A stretch of DNA of 64,000 nucleotides from Rhodoferax sp. BLA1 (GTDB taxonomy: Bacteria > Pseudomonadota > Gammaproteobacteria > Burkholderiales > Burkholderiaceae_C): positions 124,001-188,000 of the forward strand of contig NZ_SZVI01000003.1 of the NCBI RefSeq assembly GCF_013416775.1, read 5' to 3'. Shown piece after piece: positions 36,694-46,649 of the stretch. The first letter of the stretch is position 1. Each line of letters starts with the position of its first letter. The notes beneath the pieces are model-generated. The model did no database searches and was not told the DNA's origin. It saw only the letters and a program-made list of their open reading frames with translations. The position numbers and the translations under genes are program-made.

Positions 36694-38385
36694 GTGACGC
36701 CCCTCTGGCTCCCTGTTTCACCTGCCGCCGATTCAGGCGCAGACCACCCGCAGGAATTCGAGCGTTTGTGGCGTGGGTTCATGACCGCTCGGGCCACCCT
36801 GGGTGGGGTGCTGGTGGTTTTCCAAGGCGGCGTTTTGGTGCTGCTGCCGCAGTCCGGCAGCACGCTGCTGTGGATTTGTCTGGCCTATTTTGCTGCCGCC
36901 CTGACGGTGCGCTTGACCACCCGTCCGCAACAATTGCAACCGGTGCTGGACGCACAATGGCTGCGCACCGTGGGGGTGGATGTGCTGGCCTTTGCCACCT
37001 TGCAGATGTTGCAGGGTGGAGCCATCAATTACGCCCCCTTGTTTGCCTTGCCGGTGTTGATGGTCAGCGTGCTGGGCTCGATGTTGCTGGCCATGGCCAC
37101 GGCAGCTTGCATCACCTTGCTGCTGTTTGCCCATGCGTTTTGGTTGTTGATTCAGAACACAGGGGATGTTGGAACGATTTTTTTGCAGGCAGCCCTCACT
37201 GGTGCTGGTTGTTTTGCCATTTCTTTTATAGCAAACCAACTCGCCACCCGGCTCGCCAGTGTCGAGCTGCGGGCGCAGCGCAACCAACTGGCCGCGACGG
37301 AACAGCGCCAGGTGAACGAGCTGGTGATCCGATCGCTGACAGAAGGTGTGCTGGTGGTGGACGAACATGGCAAAGTGCGCTCGGCCAACCCGGCGGCCCG
37401 CCTGCTGCTCGGCACCCAGGCCCCGACCAGTGAACTCGACTTGGGCCGCTATCCGGGCGCGCAGGCGCTGATGCAGCTGATCGAGACCAGTTTTGTCAAC
37501 CAGGCGCCGCAGCAGGGTGACATCAGCCTACGCCAACCCGGGCACAGCACACGCAGACTGCGGATACGCACCCAGCTCACAGACAGCTCGCAGGACCGCG
37601 CCAAGGGCCTGTGTGTGGTGTTTTTGCAAGACCAGCGCGAGGTGCAGGCGCGCATCCGCGCCGAAAAGCTGGCTGGCATGGGCCGGATGTCGGCAGCAGT
37701 GGCGCATGAAATACGCAACCCCCTGGCCGCCATCACCCAAGCCAACGCGCTGCTGGCCGAGGACCTGAGCGACCCAGCGCAGCAGCGCCTGGCACAGATG
37801 GTGGGGCAAAACGCCTTGCGACTGGAAAACATCGTCCAGGATGTGCTGCACCTGACCCATGCGGGTGCGTCAGGTGGCGACGATTCGGCGCAGCCGCTGG
37901 ACCTGTGCGAGAGTACCGAACGGATCTGCCGCGACTGGCGCAGCCAGCACGCGGTGACGGCCCCGTTGGTGGTGCGTCTGCCGACGGACCTGCCCAAGGT
38001 CTGGTTTGACGTCGAGCATTTGCGTCGCGTGCTGATCAACCTGCTGGACAACGGACTGCGCTACGCCAGCCACCAGCCCGCCAGCATGCAGGTGACAGTG
38101 GGGCTGACAGAGCCCGGTTCGCCGCAACGCGGGGTGACACTTCGGGTATGGAGTGATGGTGCTGCGCTGGACAGCTCGATGGAGCAGCATTTGTTTGAAC
38201 CCTTTTTTTCAACCGAGAGCCGCTCCAGCGGCCTGGGGTTGTACATTTGCCGCGAGCTGTGCGAAAGTCATGGCGCAAGCATTTCTTACGAACGCAGTGA
38301 AAGACAATTGGCCCACCAGCACCACCCCGGCAATGAATTCAGTGTCACCTTCAAGCTGGCACCCAGCAACTTCAGCACACCATGA
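36694..38385 (+). CDS. pilS: PilS sensor histidine kinase
   Basis: 563 residues from GTG 36694. Six hydrophobic segments in the first 190 residues, then a PAS-like region. The kinase shows the phospho-histidine H338 (AAVAHEIRNPLAAI), an N box (NLLDNGLRYA) and a C-terminal G box (SSGLGLYICRELCE). In Pseudomonas PilS senses pilin in the membrane and phosphorylates PilR. The stop overlaps pilR as ATGA. There is no pilA in the window. Confidence 0.93.
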   Translation: MTPLWLPVSPAADSGADHPQEFERLWRGFMTARATLGGVLVVFQGGVLVLLPQSGSTLLWICLAYFAAALTVRLTTRPQQLQPVLDAQWLRTVGVDVLAFATLQMLQGGAINYAPLFALPVLMVSVLGSMLLAMATAACITLLLFAHAFWLLIQNTGDVGTIFLQAALTGAGCFAISFIANQLATRLASVELRAQRNQLAATEQRQVNELVIRSLTEGVLVVDEHGKVRSANPAARLLLGTQAPTSELDLGRYPGAQALMQLIETSFVNQAPQQGDISLRQPGHSTRRLRIRTQLTDSSQDRAKGLCVVFLQDQREVQARIRAEKLAGMGRMSAAVAHEIRNPLAAITQANALLAEDLSDPAQQRLAQMVGQNALRLENIVQDVLHLTHAGASGGDDSAQPLDLCESTERICRDWRSQHAVTAPLVVRLPTDLPKVWFDVEHLRRVLINLLDNGLRYASHQPASMQVTVGLTEPGSPQRGVTLRVWSDGAALDSSMEQHLFEPFFSTESRSSGLGLYICRELCESHGASISYERSERQLAHQHHPGNEFSVTFKLAPSNFSTP

Positions 38386-39866
38386 CCACCTCTGTCAGTC
38401 CGGCCCACATTCTGGTGGTTGATGACGAGCCCGACCTGCGCACGTTGTACGAGTTGACGCTGCTGCGTGAAGGGCATCGGGTGGACACCGCCGACAACCT
38501 GCAACAGGCGCGTGCGCTGCTGGCAACACAGCACTTTGATGTGGTGATCACCGACATGCGCCTGCCCGACGGGCTGGGCATGTCACTGTTGCACCACATC
38601 AAAACGCAGGGACGCGAGGAGCGCAGCATTGTCATCACCGCTTACGGCTCAGCACAAAACGCGGTGGAGGCGCTCAAGGCCGGGGCTTTTGATTACCTGA
38701 CCAAACCGGTGGACCTGAAACAGTTTCGCGCGGTGGTGGCGTCTGCCGTGCGTAGTGTGGCGCCCGCTGTCACGGCGGAGCCCGCCCTCACCAACAAATC
38801 GGCACCGGGCACGGTAGCCGGGGCCTTGGGCCAGCGTGCGCTGGACCGGCTGATTGGGCAGTCGGACTGCATGCAGCAGATCAAGGCCCGCATCCTGAAA
38901 GTGGCCACCAGCATGGCACCGGTGATGGTGACTGGTGAGTCGGGCACCGGCAAAGAGCTGGTGGCCTATGCCATCCACGCCAACAGCCACCGCGCCAAAG
39001 GACCGTGGGTCGCGGTGAACTGCGGTGCCATCCCCGAGACCCTGCTGGAGGCCGAATTTTTTGGTGCCCGCAAAGGCGCCTACACCGGGGCCACCCAAGA
39101 CCGCGAAGGCTTCTTCCAGGCAGCCCGTGGCGGCACCTTGTTTCTTGACGAGATTGGTGACCTGCCACTGCCGATGCAGTCCAAACTGCTGCGTGCGATT
39201 CAAGAGCGGCGTATTCGTCCGCTGGGTTCCAACCAGGAAGAGGTGGTGGACGTGCGCATTGTCAGCGCCACCCACAAACATCTGGCGCAGGAGGTTCAGA
39301 ACGGGAGCTTCCGGCAGGATCTGTTTTTCCGACTCAATGTGATCGACCTGGTGATCGCGCCGCTGCGTGAGCGTGCGCAGGACCTGCCCGACCTGTGCCA
39401 GGCCTTGCTGACACGGATTGCACAAGAGTCGGACATGCCCACACCCGTTCTGTCCAACGAAATGCTGCGCGAGCTCTCAAGCCTGCCTTTGCCGGGCAAT
39501 GTGCGGGAGCTGGAGAACCTGCTGTACCGTGCGGTCGCCTTGGGTGATGGTCAGACCTTGCAGCTGGATCGGCCGATGCAGTTTTCACCCGCCGTCAATG
39601 ACTCAACGCTGGATGCCCCCGAGTTTGATCTGCCACCATCGGACCGGCCTGAGCCGGGCACCTATGATCAACGCACCGATGACCTGCAAACCCAACTGGA
39701 CATGCTTGAGCGTGCGTTGCTGGTGCAGGCGCTGCAAGCCACACAGTTCAATCGCACCGCAGCAGCAGCGCGACTGGGTCTGAATCTGCGGCAAATACGT
39801 TACCGCATGGCACGACTCAAAATAGACGCACCAAGCAACGACGAGCGCGCGGATGACAGCCTCTGA
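38382..39866 (+). CDS. pilR: PilR sigma-54-dependent response regulator
   Basis: 494 residues. Receiver with phospho-acceptor D58 ([11 protein letters not shown]). AAA+ domain with Walker A GESGTGKE (185-192) and the sigma-54 contact loop GAYTGA (232-237), which has Tyr where GAFTGA is usual. C-terminal Fis-type helix-turn-helix near 455-480 ([20 protein letters not shown]). Expected to activate pilA transcription with RpoN. Its end overlaps the ampD start by 14 bp. Confidence 0.94.
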   Translation: MTTSVSPAHILVVDDEPDLRTLYELTLLREGHRVDTADNLQQARALLATQHFDVVITDMRLPDGLGMSLLHHIKTQGREERSIVITAYGSAQNAVEALKAGAFDYLTKPVDLKQFRAVVASAVRSVAPAVTAEPALTNKSAPGTVAGALGQRALDRLIGQSDCMQQIKARILKVATSMAPVMVTGESGTGKELVAYAIHANSHRAKGPWVAVNCGAIPETLLEAEFFGARKGAYTGATQDREGFFQAARGGTLFLDEIGDLPLPMQSKLLRAIQERRIRPLGSNQEEVVDVRIVSATHKHLAQEVQNGSFRQDLFFRLNVIDLVIAPLRERAQDLPDLCQALLTRIAQESDMPTPVLSNEMLRELSSLPLPGNVRELENLLYRAVALGDGQTLQLDRPMQFSPAVNDSTLDAPEFDLPPSDRPEPGTYDQRTDDLQTQLDMLERALLVQALQATQFNRTAAAARLGLNLRQIRYRMARLKIDAPSNDERADDSL

Positions 39867-40461
39867 GCCCGTACTGACCCAGCCTGATGACAGCTTGTGG
39901 CGCGATGGTTGGTACCGTTTTGCCGCACACCAGCCTTCCCCCAACTACGGCCCGCGCCCGAGCGGCAGCTGCATCGATCTGATTGTGTTGCACTCCATCA
40001 GCCTGCCACCAGGTCAGTATGGTGGTGATGAAGTGCAGCAGCTGTTCACCAACCAGCTGGACTGGCAGGCACACCCTTATTTTGAGAGCATCCGCGGGCT
40101 CACGGTGTCGTCCCATTTTTTTATCCGGCGTGATGGTGAACTCTGGCAATTTGTCAGTTGTGATGACCGCGCTTGGCATGCCGGTCTCTCCAGTTACCGA
40201 GGGCGCAGCAACTGCAATAACGACAGCATCGGCATCGAACTCGAAGGGCTGGAAGGTGCGTGTTTTGAAGCCGCACAATACGCCACGCTGGCGGCTGTGT
40301 GTGCCAGCATCCTGCAGCATTACCCCGTCCACCATCTGGCTGGGCACGAACACATTGCACCGGGACGCAAAGGCGACCCCGGCCCCGGCTTTGACTGGCG
40401 ACATCTGCAAAAAACACTGGCCCTGCATTCGAGTTATTTGCCACAGGGGCTTCAGGGCTGA
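39853..40461 (+). CDS. ampD: 1,6-anhydro-N-acetylmuramyl-L-alanine amidase AmpD
   Basis: Cytoplasmic zinc amidase that removes the stem peptide from anhydro-muropeptides during wall recycling. 202 residues. Zinc ligands H47 (IVLHSIS), H165 and D175, and catalytic E129 (IGIELEG) and K173 (GRKGDPGPGFDW), match AmpD spacing. Overlaps the pilR end, so it belongs to the pilSR operon. Loss of AmpD derepresses AmpC beta-lactamases in other bacteria; no ampC is visible here. Confidence 0.95.
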   Translation: MTASEPVLTQPDDSLWRDGWYRFAAHQPSPNYGPRPSGSCIDLIVLHSISLPPGQYGGDEVQQLFTNQLDWQAHPYFESIRGLTVSSHFFIRRDGELWQFVSCDDRAWHAGLSSYRGRSNCNNDSIGIELEGLEGACFEAAQYATLAAVCASILQHYPVHHLAGHEHIAPGRKGDPGPGFDWRHLQKTLALHSSYLPQGLQG

Positions 40462-40574
40462 AGCACCCTTCCGGTCAAGCTGTGCTGATGCGCAACAATG
40501 TCAACTTCCTGACAGTTTGATACCTGAATTTCTTTCCATTTGCCGTGTCAGCTCTCATAATTCACGGATTGGAA

Positions 40575-40835
40575 ATGACTATGCTGCTCTGGGACAAAAA
40601 AGTTTTACACCCCGCCAGTTTGCTTTCGCTTTTGGACCTGCCAATGTCGCCTGTGGCAGCACGTCTTCTGGCACCCTTTGTCGCCTTGCCCACCGGCGCA
40701 AGCACCGCCAAAACCCAACCCGATTTCACAACACAGGCGTGCGAGACTCTCGCACCATGGGCTTGTGCACACCTATTCACGGCGCTGGGCTTTACCCAGC
40801 CAGATGAATCGCTTTATGCCCAATCATTGGCATAA
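40575..40835 (+). CDS. Small hypothetical protein
   Basis: About 86 residues from ATG 40575 (or ATG 40581); a GTG at 40545 is also possible. Begins MTMLLWDKKVLHPASLLSLL and is Ala/Leu-rich with three cysteines and no membrane helix. No family recognised. Its only support is an open frame with reasonable composition directly upstream of the histone-like gene on the same strand. Confidence 0.4.
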   Translation: MTMLLWDKKVLHPASLLSLLDLPMSPVAARLLAPFVALPTGASTAKTQPDFTTQACETLAPWACAHLFTALGFTQPDESLYAQSLA

Positions 40836-40868
40836 AGTGTCCTTTGCATCTCGACCAAGGAGAAGACG

Positions 40869-41438
40869 ATGGCAACTGCAAAAAAAGCACCCGTAAAGAA
40901 AGCTGCTCCAGCAGCCAAGGCCATCGCGGCCAAGGCACCTGAGGCAATCAAAAAAGCTGCGCCGGCCAAAGCCGCCGTAGCCAGCAAGAAGGTCGCACCA
41001 GCGACCAAAACCGCTGCACCGGCCAAGAAAGTAGCCGCAGCGCCCAAGCCTGCTGCAGCCGCCAAGAAGGCCGCCACCCCCGCCAAAAAAGTGGCGCCTG
41101 TCGCCAAAGCCGCTCCGGCCAAGAAAGCCGCTCCAGCCAAAAAAGTAGCCGTCGCACCTGCAGCCGTCAAAAAGGCAGCGCCCAGCAAAAAAGCTGCGGC
41201 CCCCGCCAAAGTGGTCGCTCCCGCCAAGAAAGCCGTGCCAACCAAAAAGGCAAGCGTTGCAGCGCCACCCGCAACGGCCAAAAAGCCAGCTCCGAGCAAA
41301 AAAGCGGCTGCACCGGCCAGAGCCGCTGCACCTGCTGCCAAAGCGACCAAAGCCAGCGCCAGCAAACCCGCTGCTGCCTCAAAAACCAAGCTCAATCCGC
41401 AAGCAGCCTGGCCTTTTCCGACAGGCAAGAAGCCCTGA
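40869..41438 (+). CDS. Histone H1-like Ala/Lys/Pro-rich DNA-binding protein
   Basis: 189 residues composed almost entirely of Ala, Lys, Pro and Val in irregular PAKKA/KKAAP modules, like AlgP and other bacterial H1 C-terminal-domain proteins. There is no folded core. The C-terminus ends in a distinct LNPQAAWPFPTGKKP. It probably binds DNA or other polyanions non-specifically. Strong ribosome site (AAGGAGAAG) before the ATG and a strong terminator after the stop, so it is likely well expressed and monocistronic. Confidence 0.85.
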   Translation: MATAKKAPVKKAAPAAKAIAAKAPEAIKKAAPAKAAVASKKVAPATKTAAPAKKVAAAPKPAAAAKKAATPAKKVAPVAKAAPAKKAAPAKKVAVAPAAVKKAAPSKKAAAPAKVVAPAKKAVPTKKASVAAPPATAKKPAPSKKAAAPARAAAPAAKATKASASKPAAASKTKLNPQAAWPFPTGKKP

Positions 41439-41461
41439 GTGGTGTGAGCGCGATCCAGCCC

Positions 41462-41493
41462 AGCCTGCAGCCTTCTGGCTGCAGGCTTTTTTT
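41462..41493 (+). terminator. Strong intrinsic terminator of the histone-like gene
   Basis: Eleven-base-pair perfect stem AGCCTGCAGCC / GGCTGCAGGCT with loop TTCT, followed by seven T. Lies between convergent genes. Confidence 0.92.
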
Positions 41494-41500
41494 GTGTTGA

Positions 41501-42547
41501 TCAGGGGTAAAAAGCCAGTAAACGGTAACCCACCACTGCTGGTGCAGAAGTCTCGATTTGGAGACGCAGGTTGACCCGTACCGGCCACTCGGCGTGGGCG
41601 GTCAAATGGTCGGCAGTCGCGTCAAGCTCAGCTGGCGACAACACCCGGCGCACCACCGCTTGCTCTTGCGCGTCGGTCAGCGTCAACTCGACACTGGGCA
41701 TGGACAGCCTCAAGTCAGAGGTGTTTTTGAGGATAAAACTCAAGCGGTAGTGGTCTGACGCCCCTTGGCTGAACGCCGCCGAGTCAATGGCCATCGACTC
41801 AATCTGCGCCAATGGCTCCACCGAACAATGCAAGAGCTTGCAGACCGATTCCAGCGCGGGTTGCCAAGGAGGTCGCGCTGCAGCCAGCCGATCATGGTCC
41901 TGATACACCCATTGACCAGCCAACACCAGCAGCAGCAAACCACCCAGTCCAGCCCACACAGCACGCGCCCCAGCGCGAGCTCGCACAGAGGGTTGGGCGG
42001 CATCACGCATGAAGGACGGCGGCAAGACAGGGTCCGCCGTGGCCTGTACCATTGAATCATCTGGCGGCGTCTGAGCCTCTGGAACCAGCCCGGCGGCATC
42101 CGGGCTTGAGCTTGCTTCCTCAAGCATGACCACACTGTCAGAAGACACCTCCACTTGCGCAGTCATCAGCGCGCCATCGTCTTGTGAGGCCGAGGCGTCC
42201 AGATTGCCAAGCATGCTTGCTTGATCCATGGCCAGACCGGTGCCTGACTCTGGCTCCGACTCAGGTTCAGGTTCAGGTTCAGAGAGATCGTGGGGCAGCT
42301 CCTGGTCTTGTTCGCCCCCTTGCTCCAAAACGCCTTGCGCCGGTGCTTCTAGCGACAGGTCTACGGGCGCCGAAGCCGCGTCGTTTACCCGAAGCTCGGG
42401 CTCGGTGGAAGCCTCCATCAGATGTTGGGTGGCGTCAAAAATCTCGCCACATTGACCACACTTGACCCAGCCTTGAGAAATTCGCAGCTGATCTGGCACC
42501 ACCTTGTACAAGGTGGTGCAGGCCGGGCAACGTGTCAGAAGGCTCAT
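41501..42547 (-). CDS. Zinc-ribbon and DUF3426 membrane protein
   Basis: 348 residues. An N-terminal MJ0042-type zinc ribbon (CPACTTLYKV and CGQCGEIFDA) is followed by an acidic linker with a Glu-Pro/Glu-Ser run near residue 90. A membrane helix sits near 195-212 (AVWAGLGGLLLLVLAGQWVY), followed by a periplasmic DUF3426 domain. Common in beta- and gammaproteobacteria next to prmA; its function is unknown. Last gene of the accB-accC-prmA run on the minus strand. Confidence 0.88.
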   Translation of the reverse strand: MSLLTRCPACTTLYKVVPDQLRISQGWVKCGQCGEIFDATQHLMEASTEPELRVNDAASAPVDLSLEAPAQGVLEQGGEQDQELPHDLSEPEPEPESEPESGTGLAMDQASMLGNLDASASQDDGALMTAQVEVSSDSVVMLEEASSSPDAAGLVPEAQTPPDDSMVQATADPVLPPSFMRDAAQPSVRARAGARAVWAGLGGLLLLVLAGQWVYQDHDRLAAARPPWQPALESVCKLLHCSVEPLAQIESMAIDSAAFSQGASDHYRLSFILKNTSDLRLSMPSVELTLTDAQEQAVVRRVLSPAELDATADHLTAHAEWPVRVNLRLQIETSAPAVVGYRLLAFYP

Positions 42548-42581
42548 GAACGGTGAGGATAGTGACCGTTGCGCCAGGCTG

Positions 42582-43469
42582 TCAACGCGCGGCGGTCATC
42601 AGTATCCAGCCATCCTCTTGGTCCGCCACTTGCAGGGCGCAATAAGGCGCATAGGCGGCCTTGAGCTCATCCGCCTGGCGTTCCAGAATACCGGCCAGCA
42701 CCAGGTGCCCGCCTTCAGCCACGCGCGACCACAACAGCGGCGCCAGCACTTTCAAGGGTGTTGCCAAGATGTTGGCTAACACCGTCTGGTACGTGTCCGA
42801 GACCATCTCCGGCAGACCGGCACGCAAGCTGACCTGGTTGGCCTGTGCGTTCAAATCCGTGGCATCAACCGCCGCCGTGTCAATGTCGACCGCATCCACG
42901 TCTGTGGCACCGAATTTGGCCGCACCCACGGCCAAGATGCCGGACCCACAGCCGTAATCCAGCACCCGGGACAAAGCACTGCTATTGCCATGGCGTGCAA
43001 TCCAGCGCAGACACATCCGGGTGGTGGGGTGTGTACCGGTGCCAAATGCCAAGCCGGGGTCCAGCCGGATCACCACCCGCGCCTGTGCAGGCGGTTCGTG
43101 CCAGGTCGGGACAATCCAGAACTCAGGGGTGATCTCCACCGGCGCAAACTGGGACTGGGTCAACCGGACCCAGTCTTGTTCGGGAACATGATCGATGCCC
43201 AGCAGCTCACAACCCACAAAAAAGTCCTGGGCCTGCAAAAGTTGCAAGGCGCTTTGTGCCTGAGCCTGCTCATGAAACAACGCCAACACCCGTGACCGCT
43301 GCCAACCGTCTTTGGGTGGCGGCATGCCGGGCTCACCAAACAAGGCCTGTTCGGCATCCGTCTGCGCGTCCGCATCCTCCACACTGACACTCAGGGCGTC
43401 AAGTGCATCGAGTGCGTCACTCAGCAGCTCAACCCGATCTTCCGGGCACATCAATCGCAACTCAAACAT
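42582..43469 (-). CDS. prmA: Ribosomal protein L11 methyltransferase
   Basis: SAM-dependent trimethylation of L11. 295 residues from ATG 43469, which has AAGG eight bases upstream; a TTG two codons earlier is also open. SAM motif LDYGCGSGILAVGAAKFGA, substrate loop DPGLAFGTGTHPTTRMCL, and NILATPLKVLAP in the active site. Nine bases after the accC stop, so it shares that transcript. Confidence 0.95.
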   Translation of the reverse strand: MFELRLMCPEDRVELLSDALDALDALSVSVEDADAQTDAEQALFGEPGMPPPKDGWQRSRVLALFHEQAQAQSALQLLQAQDFFVGCELLGIDHVPEQDWVRLTQSQFAPVEITPEFWIVPTWHEPPAQARVVIRLDPGLAFGTGTHPTTRMCLRWIARHGNSSALSRVLDYGCGSGILAVGAAKFGATDVDAVDIDTAAVDATDLNAQANQVSLRAGLPEMVSDTYQTVLANILATPLKVLAPLLWSRVAEGGHLVLAGILERQADELKAAYAPYCALQVADQEDGWILMTAAR

Positions 43470-43478
43470 GCACAACCT

Positions 43479-44831
43479 TCATTTGCGGGCGTGATCGGCC
43501 AACCAACCTTCGAGGTAGTGGATGTTGGTACTGCCCTCCATGAACTTGGCATCCACCATCAACTCACGATGCAAGGCAATGTTGGTGTTGATACCTTCCA
43601 CCACCGTCTCACCCAGTGCCGTGCGCATGCGTGCCAGTGCCTGTTCACGGGTGTCACCATGGGCAATCACCTTGCCAATCATCGAGTCGTAATTTGGTGG
43701 CACAAAATAATTGGTGTACACATGGGAATCGACCCGGATGCCCGGGCCACCGGGCGGGTGCCACATGCTGATGCGTCCCGGTGACGGCATGAAGTTGTAG
43801 GAATCCTCTGCATTCAAACGGCACTCGATGGCATGGCCCCGAATCTGGATCTGGCGCTGGGTGAACGGCAGTTTCTCACCAGCGGCCACCATGATCTGGG
43901 TGCGCACAATGTCCACACCGGTGGTCATCTCCGTGACCGGGTGCTCCACCTGAACACGGGTGTTCATCTCGATGAAGTAAAACTCACCGTCCTCGTACAG
44001 AAACTCAAACGTGCCAGCGCCACGGTAACCAATGCGTTTGCAGGCCGCCACACAACGTTCACCAATGCGTTCGATGACCTTGCGCGGGATGCCCGGCGCG
44101 GGTGCCTCTTCAATCACTTTTTGGTGGCGCCGCTGCATCGAGCAATCGCGCTCACCCAGGTACACCGCATTTTTGTACTTGTCGGCAATGATCTGGATTT
44201 CGATGTGACGCGGGTTCTGCAGGTATTTCTCCATGTAGACCGCCGCGTTATTGAAGGCCGCTCCGGCCTCGGCCTTGGTCATCTGCACCGCGTTGACCAG
44301 GGCGGCCTCGGTGTGCACCACCCGCATGCCGCGCCCACCACCGCCTCCGGCGGCCTTGATGATCACCGGATAACCGATGGTTTTGGCCATGCGTTTGATC
44401 TGCACCGGATCGTCCGGCAACTCGCCTTCCGAGCCCGGCACACAAGGCACACCCGCCTTGATCATGGCCTGCTTGGCAGAAACCTTGTCGCCCATGATTC
44501 GGATGGACTCCGGCGTAGGCCCGATGAACTGGAAGCCACTGCGCTCCACACGTTCAGCAAAGTCGGCGTTTTCGCTCAGGAACCCGTAACCCGGGTGGAT
44601 GGCCTCTGCATCAGTCACCTCGGCGGCAGAAATGATGGCGGGCATGTTCAGATAACTCAGGCCCGATTGCGCTGGCCCGATACAAACAGCCTCCTCGGCC
44701 AGTTTGACATACTTGGCTTCGCGATCCGCCTCCGAATACACCATGACCGCCTTGATGCCCATCTCTCGACAGGCGCGCTGAATCCGCAAGGCGATTTCGC
44801 CACGATTGGCGATCAGAATTTTTTTAAACAT
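43479..44831 (-). CDS. accC: Biotin carboxylase subunit of acetyl-CoA carboxylase
   Basis: 450 residues, ATP-grasp enzyme that carboxylates biotin on AccB. N-terminal [14 protein letters not shown]; the glycine-rich ATP loop [12 protein letters not shown]; catalytic region [33 protein letters not shown]. Fifteen bases downstream of accB in the usual accBC order. First committed step of fatty acid synthesis, together with AccAD encoded elsewhere. Confidence 0.97.
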   Translation of the reverse strand: MFKKILIANRGEIALRIQRACREMGIKAVMVYSEADREAKYVKLAEEAVCIGPAQSGLSYLNMPAIISAAEVTDAEAIHPGYGFLSENADFAERVERSGFQFIGPTPESIRIMGDKVSAKQAMIKAGVPCVPGSEGELPDDPVQIKRMAKTIGYPVIIKAAGGGGGRGMRVVHTEAALVNAVQMTKAEAGAAFNNAAVYMEKYLQNPRHIEIQIIADKYKNAVYLGERDCSMQRRHQKVIEEAPAPGIPRKVIERIGERCVAACKRIGYRGAGTFEFLYEDGEFYFIEMNTRVQVEHPVTEMTTGVDIVRTQIMVAAGEKLPFTQRQIQIRGHAIECRLNAEDSYNFMPSPGRISMWHPPGGPGIRVDSHVYTNYFVPPNYDSMIGKVIAHGDTREQALARMRTALGETVVEGINTNIALHRELMVDAKFMEGSTNIHYLEGWLADHARK

Positions 44832-44846
44832 GGGTGACGCCCGGCA

Positions 44847-45305
44847 TCATTCGATGATGAACAAGGGTTGACCGTATTCCACAGCCTGGCCGTTGTCAGC
44901 GAGGATGCGTTTGATCGTGCCACTCTTGTCTGCCTCAATTTCATTGAGGATCTTCATCGCCTCAATGATGCACAAGGTGTCACCTTCCTTGACGGCATCA
45001 CCAATTTCCACAAAGGACTTGGCACCAGGTGAAGCCGAACGGTAGAAGGTGCCTACCATCGGGGACTTGGTCACATGACCTGTTTCAGCGACCTCAGCTG
45101 GCGCAGCCGGACTGGCCGACTCCATAGACACTGAGGGCGCCGCTACGGGTGCCATCGCGGTTGGCGCAGCGGTTTGAACATACTGGGGGACCATCGTGCC
45201 GCCTTTGACAATGCGGACTTTGCCTTCGGCCTCGGTGATTTCGAGTTCTGAGACGTTTGATTCTGACACCAGGTCGATCAAAGTTTTGAGTTTTCTAAGG
45301 TCCAT
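44847..45305 (-). CDS. accB: Biotin carboxyl carrier protein
   Basis: 152 residues. N-terminal [20 protein letters not shown] helix, an Ala/Pro linker at about 45-72, and a biotinyl domain with the acceptor lysine K118 in EAMK. The protruding thumb residues ([18 protein letters not shown]) mark it as a true BCCP rather than a generic lipoyl domain. Leads the accB-accC-prmA operon; the upstream spacer is 118 bp. Confidence 0.97.
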   Translation of the reverse strand: MDLRKLKTLIDLVSESNVSELEITEAEGKVRIVKGGTMVPQYVQTAAPTAMAPVAAPSVSMESASPAAPAEVAETGHVTKSPMVGTFYRSASPGAKSFVEIGDAVKEGDTLCIIEAMKILNEIEADKSGTIKRILADNGQAVEYGQPLFIIE

Positions 45306-45423
45306 GACTTCTCCAACGAACGGTAAGGAAATTTGGTTGACAGAGCTTCAATTTCCACTAACTCATTGCAAATTGCCGTCAAATCAACCCAAGACACACT
45401 ATTTTACAACCAGAACGGCATGC

Positions 45424-45975
45424 TCACGACAGCTCGGCCTGTCGCCATGCAGCCAGATCCTGGGGGGTTAACTGGCCTATTTTACGGTGCCGCACATCGC
45501 CTGCGGAGCCAAACACCACGGTAAATGGCAGCCCGCCACTCACATTACCCAGTGAGCGACTCAGGTCTGTGCCCTCAAAACCGGCCATGGCAACCGGAAA
45601 AACCAAGGGACTGTGGGCCAAAAAACGCTTCACGGGCGCAACCTGATCCACCGCCAAACCCAGAACTTGCCAACTTTTGGAAACATTTTCAGCATAAAAG
45701 GCATTCAGTAATGGCAACTCCGCCAAACACGGCGGACACCAGGTGGCCCAAAAATTCAGCACAAGAGGTTTACCCCTGAATCCCGCCATCTGGAGAGGCG
45801 AGCCATCCACCTGGTTGAACTTTTGCTGCCAAAAAGCCCGCTCGGCGGGAGTCAAAGCCGCTTTGGCATCGGGCGTGCGTTGCATCACACCCATCGCGCC
45901 ACCCGCCGTCAACACCACACCAGCTGCCGTCAGCCAAGATCTGCGCGACCAGCCTGCCGCCTTCTGCGGGGTCAT
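45424..45975 (-). CDS. TlpA-like periplasmic thioredoxin
   Basis: 183 residues. N-terminal membrane anchor or signal with twin arginine (SRRSWLTAAGVVLTAGGAMG), then a TlpA/ResA thioredoxin fold with active site WCPPC (C80/C83) and the cis-Pro loop GGLPFTVVF. Probably a periplasmic disulfide reductase, for instance in cytochrome c or cupredoxin maturation; the partner is unknown. The start overlaps the preceding gene's stop by four bases. Confidence 0.88.
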   Translation of the reverse strand: MTPQKAAGWSRRSWLTAAGVVLTAGGAMGVMQRTPDAKAALTPAERAFWQQKFNQVDGSPLQMAGFRGKPLVLNFWATWCPPCLAELPLLNAFYAENVSKSWQVLGLAVDQVAPVKRFLAHSPLVFPVAMAGFEGTDLSRSLGNVSGGLPFTVVFGSAGDVRHRKIGQLTPQDLAAWRQAELS

Positions 45976-46565
45976 GTCACCACCTCCCCAAGCAAGCGAA
46001 GCAAGGCTTGGCGATCACCACGCGGCACCCGCCCTTTGGCGTCAGGCAGTAACGCACCACGCACATCGTCACGGTCGTAAATCATCAAATGCACACCCAC
46101 TTCTTCGTTCAAATCGGCACAAAACGCATGAACACTCAAGGCCTCCACACTGTCGCCGTTGAAGCCCGTCACCGTGCGCGGCACATAACTGACCCGTCTG
46201 TCGATCAGCGCAATTTCGGCAGATTTGCAATCGTCACAAAACAATTGCAGGTAGATGTCGGACAAACGTGTGGCCGTGCCATGCCACACCGCCCCACCCA
46301 GATAGGGACGGAATTCCTGCAAACGACCCATCCAGACCAGGGCCAAACGGCGCAACGCCAACAACTCCTGCGGCTGGGTGTCGGCACAAAACACCGAGAT
46401 GTAGTCACGCACCGCCTCTTCGACCAGGTCATTGCCTGGCAAGGCCACACGGGCATTCAAACCCAAGGCCTTGACCGCGCGGCGCTTGGCCGGGCCATAT
46501 TCCAGCCCCTCCTCCACGACCCAACGCGCCGCTTGTGCGGCAATCTCGCTTTGAACATCACTCAT
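45972..46565 (-). CDS. Conserved protein, possible degenerate nucleotidyltransferase fold
   Basis: 197 residues from ATG 46565 (MSDVQSEIAAQAARWVVEEG); the frame upstream runs antisense into mpl and is discarded. The segment GGAVWHGTATRLSDIYLQLF resembles the active-site strand of minimal nucleotidyltransferases, with one of the two acidic positions replaced (DIY for DID). That is weak inference. Coupled to the TlpA-like gene by a four-base overlap and divergent from mpl. Confidence 0.7.
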   Translation of the reverse strand: MSDVQSEIAAQAARWVVEEGLEYGPAKRRAVKALGLNARVALPGNDLVEEAVRDYISVFCADTQPQELLALRRLALVWMGRLQEFRPYLGGAVWHGTATRLSDIYLQLFCDDCKSAEIALIDRRVSYVPRTVTGFNGDSVEALSVHAFCADLNEEVGVHLMIYDRDDVRGALLPDAKGRVPRGDRQALLRLLGEVVT

Positions 46566-46649
46566 AGAAGGCGGATTCTGCCCTGATTCAAAACGCTGCC
46601 AGATTGTGGGGAGAGCAAGTGTCTGTGTGCGGGTCTTTAAAATCCACCG

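Noticed and set aside
45424-45975. Twin-arginine (Tat) export signal on the TlpA-like protein
   Set aside because: SRRSW lacks the usual Phe and Lys after the arginine pair. An ordinary membrane anchor explains the sequence equally well.
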